Assembly (NCBI GenBank): GCA_902775135.1
Contig: CACYKY010000006.1
Span: 1-64,000 of the forward strand
Direction of reading: 5' to 3'
DNA length: 64,000 nt
From: an uncultured Bacteroidota bacterium
GTDB taxonomy: Bacteria > Bacteroidota > Bacteroidia > Bacteroidales > P3
Positions 17,948-29,900 of this stretch are shown piece after piece. The notes under the pieces were generated by a model. That model searched no databases, was not told the DNA's origin, and was given only the letters and a program-made list of their open reading frames with translations. A program made the position numbers and the translations under genes. The first letter of the stretch is position 1, and the number at the start of each line of letters is the position of its first letter.

Positions 17948-20900
17948 CTCTTGATAACTTTCTGGATTGTGATACCATTGGGTGTATGGACGCGGATATA
18001 GTAGATACCCGAGGGATAATAGCTCAGGTCGAGGGTGACGTGCGAGGCATCGTAGGTGTCGCGGTTCTGCAACACACGGCCTTCGTTGTCGTAAATCTCG
18101 ACGTGCGACATCTGCTCCGCTTCAACATTGACGATGTTGACAGTGGGGTTCGGGTAGACCTTGACCTCGGTGGTGGTGGCCACCTCGACAATATCCTCGT
18201 TGCTTCCGTCGGAATGGAAGGTGAGGTTGAGGGTGATGACGCTGTCGCAGCCGAAGGCGGTCTGGAGGGTGTCCGTGAGGATGAGGGTGGCGTAGCCGGC
18301 ACTGTCGAGGGAGCGCTGCAGCAGCATCGACTCTGTGGCCGAGACATAGAAGCCGTAGCCATTGTAGTCCTCGCCGAGGAGGGCGGTGTCGCTCAGCTGC
18401 GTGCTGGTGCCGTAGTGCAGGCGGATGAGGGTGACAAGGGTGCTGTCAACCATCTCGATGGAGTCGACGAAGGAGTAGGCAAACTCGGCATCCTCATGGT
18501 AAAGGATTCCTTCGTATTCCACCTCGTCGCAGCCGTCGACGAAGAGGGTGTCGTGGACGGGTATCATGTCGGGCATGCCGAAGATGGGATAGCCGTCGTG
18601 GACCTCCTCAAGGTCGCTGCGCCAAGTCTTGTATTCGCCGCCGACAGCATTCTGCTGGCGGACCCAGCGGTTGAGGACACGCGTGAGGTTGTTGACTCCG
18701 TAGACCCTCCGGTCGGTAGTCACCTGGTTGCCTCTGCCACTGAACGAGACATTCTCGCTGACGGTGGCGCTGACGGCGGCAAGGCCCACAGCACGGCTGG
18801 CGTCGGAGGCAGCGAAGTAGTTGTGGTTGGCGTCGGCATTGGAACTCAGGGCGCCGGCCACTCCGCCATGTACATCCGAGTTGCGGAACAGGCCGTAGGC
18901 GTAGTTGTTCTCAAGGATGGTGTTCTCGGCATAGCCCACAATACCGCCCACACGCTGCTGGCCCTTGCCTTCGCCGAGGAAGCGCACATAGTTGTTCCTC
19001 AGCACCGAGGGCGAGCCCTCGCTCATGAAGAAGAGCATGCGGGTGCGGGGAGCCTCGCCGTCCAGGTAACCGGCAATACCGCCGATGTAGAGACCCGACA
19101 GCTTCGAGATATTGAGGACTCCGCTGTTGCTGACGGTGGACGAGGTACCATGTCCCACCATACCGCCACTGTAGACGGCGTCGCCCACATACTTGGCAGC
19201 CGAGGTGCTGTTGGTGATATTGTCGTGCTCGGAGCGTCCGACGACGCCGCCACTCACATAGTGGGTGGTGAGGATACTGGCAGTGCTGGCGTCCTCAACC
19301 TCGTCGGAAACGGCGCAGTTGTCAATCTTCGAGTAGACCGACCGGCCGGCCAAGCCGCCCACATAGTGGCCGCCGCGGGCAAAGACGGCCTCCAGCTTGA
19401 TACCGCTGATCTGGGCGGTGTCAAGGTTGCCGAAGAAGCCCACCTGGTAGAGGGACGGTTCGTTGACGATGATGTTGCGGATCACCACCTGCTCTCCGCT
19501 GGCCAAAGGAGCCGTGGAGGAGTCGGTGACAACGCTGGGCTTGCCGACGCCGATGAAGCGGCCGCGGAAGCCATACTGCTGCGTGCCCACAGGCGTCCAC
19601 AGGTAGTCCTTCATGTCGTAGGGAGTGTCGTCGTCCTTCTGGTGGACGAACACCTTGTTGAAGTAGAAGGGACGCACCTGCTGGCCGTTGTAGCCGTTGA
19701 CGATACTGATGAGCCAAGCCAAGCCGTTCTCGTTGTAGATGTGGACATCGCCATTGTAGGTGGTCACGTAGCCGGCAGCGGCGTCGCCGGCAGCGGCACG
19801 CGTGGTGTAGTCATAGTTGGCATCGTGCACGGCATGGGCCGTAGCCTCGGTGGTCACCTGGTCTTTCCAGTAGCCGTCGGGACCATAGTAGGCCACCACG
19901 TCGCTGTTGCGCGAGGGCACCACATAGTTGGCGGTCTGCGAATAGTAGGGGTCGAAGTCCCACATGATGAATTTCTTCGAAGGATCCCTGGGCGTCGTGG
20001 TGAGGCGGATAAGGTCGCCCTCGCAGAAGAGGAGGTCCTCAAGCTCGTGGTTCGTAACAACCGGGTCGCCGGTGAGAGAATCCGTAGAGGTCACCTCCTG
20101 GTAGACATAGTCGTTGTCGTAGCCAACGATACGGGCGTCGATGGTACCGGCACTGCGGTCCACCCACACCTTGGGCGTAATCTGGATAGCCTTGTAGTTA
20201 CGCGTGGCAATGGCCTTGGTGGTGTAGTTGGTGTCTTCCCAACCGTTGAGGCCTCCGTCAAGAGTCACCACGAAGAGGTCCGGATCGGCAGCGGAGGTCT
20301 TGGTAAGGGTCACCTTGATATCCTTCTTCAGGGTGCAGAAGCCCGAGACATCCTGGGCCTCGACATGATAGGTCAACTCCTCGGTCGTTTCTTCGGGAGT
20401 CATCGACACATAAGGCGTGAAGAGGGTATCGCTGATGGCGTTTTTGTAGTTGTCGTAGTTGCCGGCTTCCACCTGGCTGATGATGGTGTTGTTGACCACA
20501 TCGGTGGTGCGGGTCTGGTCGGACGAGCCGCTCCATGTGTAGGTGTAGGGGAAGAAGCCTCCCTGCACCCGGTAGACGATGGCGTCGCCGCCGGTGGGGC
20601 AGGTGGCGGACATCAAGGGCAGGTAGCTCAGCACGTCGCCCGAAAGCAGCGTGCCACCGTTGTTGTAAGGCAGGCTCACACCGGCCATCTGGTGATGGAA
20701 GGTGGCGCAGCGGTGCAGGAAGATATACGAGTTGTGAACATTGTACTCATAGAAGACATTGTAGCCTTCGTCGGAGATAAAGTTGTGGTTCGTGTGGGTG
20801 GCCTGCAGGAGGTCGGTGAACTTATGTCCGAAGGCAAAGCGGATGGTGTCGCGCACTTGCTCGCCGGGGAACCACTTGCTGATACCGATGAGGGTATTGT

Positions 20901-23900
20901 CGGGCAGCACGGAGATCATGTCGATCACATCGCTCTGGTCGTCCTTCATCACACCATCCTCGCTGTCGGGAGTACGGGTGAGGAAGAGATTGCGTTTGGT
21001 CAAGTTCTTGGTGTAGTTGGTGTCCACCGTGAAGCGCACCAGATGGCTCTGTCGGTCGTTGAAGTCGGTCCAGTACTTGGAACCGTCATTCAGATAGTTG
21101 TCGGTGATGACCACAGCCGACGACTTGTGCGACGGGTCGAGGGTCACACTGCCTTTGTCGACATAGATGGCACCATTGGTGGGATAGAGGGTTCCCTGGT
21201 TGGGGACAAAGTTGTTCTCGATGGTGACATTGTTGGTGAGGATGAGGTTGCCGCCGGCAGTCACGCTGACAGCACCGCCTCTACGCTTCACCTTGTCGCC
21301 GGTGTAGGCGTTGTAGTTGTCGTGCAGCACACTGCCGCTGGCCAGCGAAACGGTGCCGCCGTCATGCACAGCGATGATGGGTCCATAAGCAACGGTAGTG
21401 TCGAGGCGCTTGGCCGGGTCGTAGTTGGGAATGGTCAGGGTGGCGTTCCAGTATTCAGGATAGGTGGCGGAAGTGGCCACACCCGTGATACGGCTCACAT
21501 CGCTACCGTCGAAGTCAATGAAGGAGGTGGTGAAGACACCGTCAATGCCACTCACGTCGAACATCGTTCCACGGAACGCACCGCACTCACCGGGCAACTC
21601 GTGGTGGTGTCCACTATAGCGGATAATAGGGATGGAGGCGTAGTCGACACCGCGGATGGAGACGGCATCGGTGATCTTCACCGTGTCGATAATGGCGATG
21701 ACGTCGCCCTCCTGGTAGATGCTGGCATCGAAGGCCTGCATGAAGTTCTGCAGATATTTACTCGGACGCTTGCCGATTTTCTGCGTATTGCCCGGATCCA
21801 CATCGGCCAGCGAGCCGGGAGTGAAGTTCACACCGCAGCGGGTAAGGTTGTTCGTCGATGCCATGTAGATGGTATCGCCCACCGTACGGCACTTGACGTT
21901 GACGCGGATGTTGAAGCCGCTGGTATCGACAGGGTTGTAAGCCGTGAAGTGCAGGTCGAGGTGACCCACCACGCCGTCGGGATAAACCTTGTTGCCATCG
22001 TAGGCCAACGATATGTTCAGTGCCGCAAGACCACGACCGTCGAGCTCGCCGATACGCAGACCCTGGCCAACAAGGCCGATGGTGTCGTACTTGGCGCAGG
22101 TGGCGGAGGAGCCGGACTTCATACTGTACTGCATCTTGTCCCTATAGTTGGCGCCGGTGAAGGGCATGGCTGTCGAGAAGAGGTCCACCACAGTGTCCTG
22201 GCTGATGATGTGCCAACCCACAGTGGAGGTCAGGCTCGACGAGATGTTGTCCATGGGCTGGATACCCACGCAGAAGACATTCGGATCGCTGGCGTTCAGC
22301 ACCTCGTCAACATTGCCCGTCAGCAGGAATTTGTTTTCGCTGCAATTTTCAGGCCACCACGAGATGGAATCAAGATAAAGTTCGCGCGCGTGGAGCGTGG
22401 CGGGAAGCACGGCCTTGCGGACGAAGGTGTTACTGCGGCCTTCGTTGAACATGGCCAGCAGGTCGTATTCCATATCCTTGAATTTCTCCAGCAGGGTGGC
22501 AATGGTGATGGCCACGTTGATGGGCTGGTGCAGGTTGGAGTCGAGGTACACCGTCGGACTGACAATCGGACCGTTATTCGTGGTGATGTCGTGTCCGTCG
22601 TAGCCGGCACGCTTGGGCACAGCCTTGTACTCGTCCAGCGTGAAGTAGACGGTGCCAAGCATTGTGCTCGAGAAGTCGGTGCTGTAGGTCAGGTAGAGGT
22701 CCATGACGGGCGAAGCGTTGACAGCTTCACCCACCTTGGCCGAGTAGAAGTTCTCTATGATGTTCACATGGTTGTTGCCGGAGATGGCGGTGCCACCCTG
22801 GTTCCATGTGCCCGAATAGGTCTCAGGCTGTGTGTAGGTGTTCGCCGAGGGGGATTCGAAATTCCTACCCGAGGTCATCATCAGGCCGAAGGTCGTGGCG
22901 GGGTTGTCCAGGATGTTTTCCACACCGCGGAAGTCGCTTGCACTTGAGCCACTTGCCAATACCAGGGTCTCCCAGGAGCCCTCGCCGGGATTGGCTTGGA
23001 CCACAGCGCTATCGGCGCCGACACTGGCCCAGCTGACAGGATGCCAGGTCTTGTCGACAAAGCGCAGGATGGCATTGTCGTCCTCGATGGTCACACCGTC
23101 GGCACCCAGGCGATAGTAGTGGCCAGGGGTGGTGGGCGGCAGCACGAGTTCGGCATGGGCCAGAGCCAGCGAGTAGTTCTTGCCTGCTCCGTTATTAGCA
23201 TCGCTGTCGAAGAGTTTCACGTATTTGTCGTCCTGGGGCAGCAGCTCGGGCTGGGCGTGGGCCAGCAGCACGGCGAAACGGGTACGCTTACCCTGGCCGA
23301 CGGACCACACACGGTATCTTTCGCGGAAGTTGTTGTAGGGATACTCTGCCAGGTTGCAGTTGATGCCTGCATCAGTGCAGTTGTCCCACACCAGCGACGT
23401 ACCGCTCTGCTCACTGATAACCAGGTTCGAGTCGGCGCAGGAGGACATGAAGCCACCGTCGTCGACATTTATGCTGCCATACTTGGCGCGGGCGGTGACC
23501 ACAGCGTTGGTACCGGTCTCGGCGAAGAGGTAGCCGAAGCCCTGCACGAAGCCATAACCACCGTCGGTGGTCAAGATGTCCACGTTGACACCGTTGTTCA
23601 CCACCAAGGCGGCATATTTGTTCGTCACGGGGTCGATCACTCTCAGTCGGTCGCACACCTGGATGTCGCGACGGCACTGGTTGGCATCGTTGACGATGAG
23701 TTCCTGATTGGTGGTATGCACCAGGTTGCCGGCACCGTCGAGGGCATCCTCGTAGTAGTGCAGCTGGGCCACCTCGGTCATCACAGCGTTGAGGTCCATC
23801 ACGTTGTATCCGCGCACCTTCACGGTGTCGACACGGTTGATGGTGAGCTGCTGCGAAGGATAGGCCGAAGCGGCATCGGTGGCACCATCGTAGAAGATGG

Positions 23901-26900
23901 CGGTGTTCCACAGGTAGAGTTCGTCGGCACGCTGGATGGAGCGCAGGGTCTTCGTAGCGTGGCACGAGTTGTAGTCCACAGCACCGTAGTTGTAGACGTG
24001 GATGCTGTTATGCACATCGCCGCCCTGCACAGAGGTACCGGAGCCGATGATGGAGTTGGCGATATCCATCATGGGCAGGGGGCTGGTGCTAGAACCTAAC
24101 GTGTTGTAACCCTCACCGTCGACGTAGATGCGGCTTTCGCCACCGAAGAAGCCGGGAACACGGAAGTCGAAACCACCGTCGTTGCTACCCCAGTTGGCGC
24201 CGCCATAGATGGAGGTGTTGAGGATAACGTGGCCGGGTGTCAGCGCGGGAGAGAGGCTGCCGGTCTCGCCGGGTTTGAAGATGGCGTAGGCGTCGTCGGC
24301 ACCGGCGATTTCGCGATCCCACACCTTGCTGTTGGCAATGGCCTCGGCGCCTACGTTGACGTACACCGAGCCAAAGGTGTTGCCCTGATATCCGGCACCG
24401 TAGACCGATGCCGCAATGATACCGCCGGCAATATTCATAATCGAAGAGGGGCGCAGGGTGGTCTTGGTCATGGGGTCGACATGGCTTGCTTCCTCAGCAG
24501 CTGTCAAACCCTTACACTCGGCAGGATAGCCGTCGTTCACACGCTGGCTGCCGCCGTAGACCGACTCCTTGACGTCGCCGCCGTCCATGTTCAGCACCTT
24601 CAGGCCGAAGACCAGCTGGTCGGTCTTGCCACTGGCGCCGGCATAGATATTGTTGTCGAAGACACCGCCATGCACATTGACCACGATGCACGAGTACTGT
24701 AGCGGGTCGTCATAGGCGTTGGCCTTGGTCACATTGGTGTCGGGGATACGGTAGTTCACGATGCCGGCAGGACCCTCATCCACGGGATTATAGATATGCT
24801 CGCCGAGGTCGTTGGTCTTCATGCGCCAGGTGGTTCCCATCAGGCCGCCGCCGAAGAGGTTTGAGTCGACATGACCGTCGAGGAAGTTGATTTCCACAAA
24901 CTCGGTGTTGGGCTGGGTGTTCCTGGAGGGGATCCACACAGAGTGGCCCGCCACGGGCTGCACCGTGTAGTCGTAGTCGCCGTTACCGGCGCCATAGATG
25001 GAGCCGTACTTGCCGGACTCGATGTTGAGGACGCTGCGGAAGACATTGCCCGTGTAGTCGTTGCCGCCGAAGACCTGGAAGGCGTTCTGAGCGCCGCCGA
25101 AGTCGGCACCCTGCATGGTGAGTGTGGCGGTACCGAAGACGTGCGAACCCCAGCAGCCACCATAGATAGCGTCGAAGGGCTGGTCCCAAGTGTCGAGAAC
25201 GATGATGTTGCTATTTTCCACATCGCCACCGCGGCCGCCGCCGTAGGCTGTGGCTGACGAGAGGTTGCTGGCGTGGTGCAGGTGCACATAGGTGCCGCCT
25301 TCCACACCGTCGCTGTGCTCAGGCTTGGCCACATTGCCGCGGTGCGGTTTCTGGAGGTGCTCCCAGTCGCCCTCGCCGCCGCCGAAGACAGCACCGTTGA
25401 TGGTGAGGTCGGCAGTCAGCTTGGCGGGACAGACAATGTCGTTGACATCCACGAAGGTGGCACGACAGTCACCCATGGAGCCTCCGCCATATACATTATT
25501 ATTAATAATACCGCCGTAGAGGTGCACCGTCGTGGAGTCCACGAAGGGCGAGCCGCTACTGTGTGCGGAGATGAGGTTGTCGGGGTCGGAGTGGTCGGAA
25601 CCGAAAGCATAGACAGCGAAGTCGTCGTTGCCGAGGAAGGCGTAGTCGTAACGGCCGTTGGAACCGCCGTAGATGTTGTTCACCTTGCCACCGCTGACGT
25701 CGATACGGGTGTTGCCGTTGATGCTGCCGCTGATGTCGTTGCCGCCGTAGACGTAGTTGATACCGCCGGCCTGCGTGTTGCGGATGTCGATGAAGGCCAT
25801 GCCTCGCACGTCAGCCTTGCGGCAGCCGCCGAAGAGGCTGTCCTGGATGGTCACCTGGTCGGTATTCACCAGCACATAGGTCGACACACCGTTGACCTCC
25901 TCGTCGCACACGTCGGTGAAGTCCTGCGAGCCATTCATGCTGCCGGAGTTGCCACCGCCGAAGACGTTCTTCACGGTACCTTTCTTGAGGATGATGTCGG
26001 GCACGCAGCTCTCCATGTTCTCCTGGTTGTTGCCGCCGAAGATGGTACCCACGGTGAGGTCATTGGGGCTCTTGCTGTTGAAGAGGATTTCCACATTGTT
26101 CATCACACCCACACCGTTGCCGCCGCCGAAGACGGTGTCGATCATGCTGCCGTCCTCGGTGTTGATGTCGATGAAGACGGACTCCTGGAGGGGCGTCACC
26201 TCGCTGTACTCGAAGTGGCACACAGGACCCACACCGAGGTTGCTCTTGTCGGTGTAGTCGTAGTCACCGTTGCCGGAGCCATAGACGCAGTTGATCTTCG
26301 GGGTGTCCTCGATGAGGAGGTAGGTGCTGTAGAGGGCGTTGTATTCCGAACCGGAGAGGTAGTTGAGGGGCGAGCCGTCGGAAGCCCGGAAGTCGGCCTC
26401 CGAGACACCAGGCACCGTAACCAAATTATGATTGCCAGACTCTATCTCCCGGTAACTCACCTCGGGGATGGAGTAGGCGGCGAAGCTGTTGAGCGAACCC
26501 ATACAGTCGTTGCCGGCGTAGAGGGAGCCGAGAATCTTGGTGTTGCCACCCACGGTGGCGTAGCCGCAGCCGTAGAGGTAGGAGAGGTATCCGCCGCCAT
26601 AGGCGTTGCCAAAGCCGGAGTAAACCTCGCTGCCCACCACCGTGTTGCCGTTCATCTGCATGTGGATGGATCCTTTCTGGATGTCATGCTTGAGGTTGCG
26701 CACGATGTTGGAGTCGCGCACATTGATTTTCGGCGAGGCCTCCTGTGCAAAACCCACGTGGGCTTTCACACCGCCGCCGTAGGCCGAGTAGAGCACCTTG
26801 CCACCGTTGAGGTAGAGGTTGGTGTTGTTGTGCGTGGGCACCAGCTGGCCCACATATTCGTCGTAGGGGTCGTAGGCCTCGTCGTTGGCGTCTCTCAGGG

Positions 26901-29900
26901 CATAGCCCTCCATGTAGCGGCCGTTCTTGTCGCTACAGTGGTAGTAGCCGTCGCTGCCGCCATAGACATCCTGCAGCACCACGGCCTTGCGGTCGATAAC
27001 GGCATAGGAGCCTTCGTTGATTTCCGATCCCACATCGCCGCTGATATCGTTGCCGCCGTGGGCATAGCCGAAGACACCGCCGGAGAGCCACAGGATGGTG
27101 GAACCCTTGACGTTGGCCATACGGCAGCCGCCGTAGATATATTCCACCATGATGCGCGAACGGGGTTCGCTATGCACGATGGTACTGATCACCCTCGGGC
27201 GCTGATACTTCCATCCGGAGAAGCCCACCACGGAGCTGTCCTGCACCCACTGGGGCAGGCTGGTAGTGGGTTCGCTGTAGCGCATGTCGCCGGCGTTGCC
27301 GCCGCCGTAGACGCTGCTGATACCGCCCGAGAGGAGGTTGATCTGGCTGATGGTGCTCATGGCTGCCTTGTTGCTGCCGCCGAAGAGCACGCGGATATTG
27401 TAGCGACCTATCTCGGCATTGAAGCGGTCGGGGTTGCTGTTGACAAGGTTGTCGTAGTTGTCCCACTCATGGCCAGCACCAGCCGAAGGATTGTAGAGGG
27501 GCTTGTCCACCAGGACGCCACCCTCCCACTGCTTGGTGATGGAGTCGTTGTCGAAGATGTAGCGACCGCCGGTGCAGTTCACCGTACCAAAGGGACGGAG
27601 CACCTCGGCCATGTTGCCGCCGAGGTAGCAGGTGTCGATCATACCGCCGTTGATGGTGACGTTGGCATGCGAGCCGTCCACCAAGTTGCCGCCGCCGAAG
27701 AGGTAGCGGATACCGTACTCACGGCCGTAGCCGGTGAAGTAGGTGTTCTGGATGTTCTTGGTGGGGGTGGTCTTGGTGTCGTGCACGTTGACGAAGACCG
27801 TCGAGGTGTTGGCCACAGAGCCGCCGTAGTTGTTGCCGCCGAAGACAGCGTAGATCGTGCCTCCGTGGATATCAATGGAGACAGCATTCTCGGGGTGGCT
27901 GAGCTCGTTGGAGGTGACACCGATAAAGGCGTTCTCGGCGCCGCCAAAGAGCGAGTCGATAAGGATATTGTCATTATAAGCCTTGGCAGAATTCACAGCG
28001 GCAAGCTCGGCAGTCAGCTTATCGGCATCCGACAGTGCGTCGTAGTTGACGGGGAAGAACGACTCAATGGGCACACCGACGGTGATATGGGCCGTCTTGA
28101 TGTAGGGCACGGTTCCAAGATATTGCTTATCGGTCATGCAGGAGCCACCATTGCCGTTCTCTGAGGCGTCGACCTGGCTGGGGTCGTAGGAGCCATCGCA
28201 GAGATATTGGGGCCGGTATTTGAATTCCACGTCGGTCACCAGCTTGCTGTTGTCCCAGGCAGCGCTATTCAGGTAGGTGTGGTCGCCATGCTCAATGGCT
28301 TGGGCGGCATAGGTGGCGTAGTCGCTGGGCAGCGAGTTCCACTTGTAGACCTTGCCGTTGAAGAAGTAGGCCTGGTATTCAAGGCTGGTTTGGTGGCCGT
28401 TGTGAATGTAGGAGTCCACAAGGGAGTCGGTAACACCGTCGGAAGCCTTCACCACACCGGGGTTGATACCCTGGTAGGTGTAGAAGCCGCAACCGCCGCC
28501 GTAGGCATAGCCGATATGCACGGGGTGCGTGGCGTTGGTCTTCGAGGTGCCGAGCTGGATGGTGGCACCATTTTCACCCTGCACCCATCCGGCAATGTCG
28601 TTGCCGCCGTAGAGGGCGTAGATGGAGTCGGTGCTGTGCACGGTGACATTGGTGTTGCCGCTGACATTGGCTATACGGCCGCCGCCCACCACATAGCCTT
28701 TCACCACAGGGGCGTTCTTGGGCTCGGGGAAGGGGGTTGCGGCCACCTCGATGGAGAAGTCGAAGTGCGCACTGTCACGCTGCACAACGCCGTTGTTGTA
28801 GGTGACGGTGAGGTAAATCCAGCCGCTGGTACCGCGGTTGGGCACGTTGTTACAGGTCACCTGGAAATTGTCGCCAACGGTGGCGGTGTCCACCCAGCGC
28901 AGGGCGCTGGAGGTGATGTCGTATTGCTTCTTGGCTATAGCGACACTGTGGCTCACGGACGGAGGAGTGGAAGTCTGACGAGTGGTGGGAAGGTTGTCCC
29001 AGAAGTAGTAGGTGCGCGTGGTGGGGGTACCAGCGCTGCCGAAGCCCGGGTCGCTGCGGTAACGATAGTTCGAGTTCATACCATAGCGGTCTATCTCCTC
29101 GACATATTCGTAGTAGCCCAGGGTGACAGGCACCGTGCCGGGGACGCTGATCTCGGGGGTGGCCACCAGCTGGTCGCCGTACTTGAGAACGGTCTTGTCG
29201 AGGGTGAGACCCGTCAGTCCCTGACCGGCGGGGAAGTTCACCGTCATGTCGTGATAGGTGGCCTCGACGGGCAGGTAGATGGCTCCCTGGCCAGCAGGCT
29301 CGAAGATGGTGTCGTGGCCGTCGATGCTTTTAACGCGAGGATCGCAGTAGGTTTCCTTGAGGTCGTGACGTCGCACACGGCTCTCGGGACGTGCATAGGT
29401 GTCGCCCGACATACGCCACACACCGTCTTTAGGGGTATTGTCGGTACCCACGGTGTCGAACATAATCCAGTAGTAGGCTTCGTGGCGGTCACCGTTACGA
29501 TAGGTAATCTCCTCGATGGCGGCACCGATATCCCAGTTGAAGAACTTGGAGAAGTAGGCCGTCGAGGCGCCTACCTCGACCTTCTCGATACGCAGGCTGT
29601 TGCGGGCACCGATGAGGTAGTAGCGGTAGTTGCCCCACTCCTGGTAGTAGTAGCCGGTGATGCCGCTACGGTTCCACACACAAGCGCGCGTGAAATTGCT
29701 GGTGGGGATGTTGACAATCTTCGGATTGGCGGCATCGCTGGTATCGAGCGCCAGATAGAAATCGCCCTGATGGGTATGCAGGTTGACAGGGGTGTTGGCA
29801 TGGATTTCAGGACCATAACAATCCCCGTCGTGGAGCACAGCCACCTCATGCTCACTGCCCTCCGGGCCTTCCAGCCACATGTGGGTACCGTTGGTGAGGG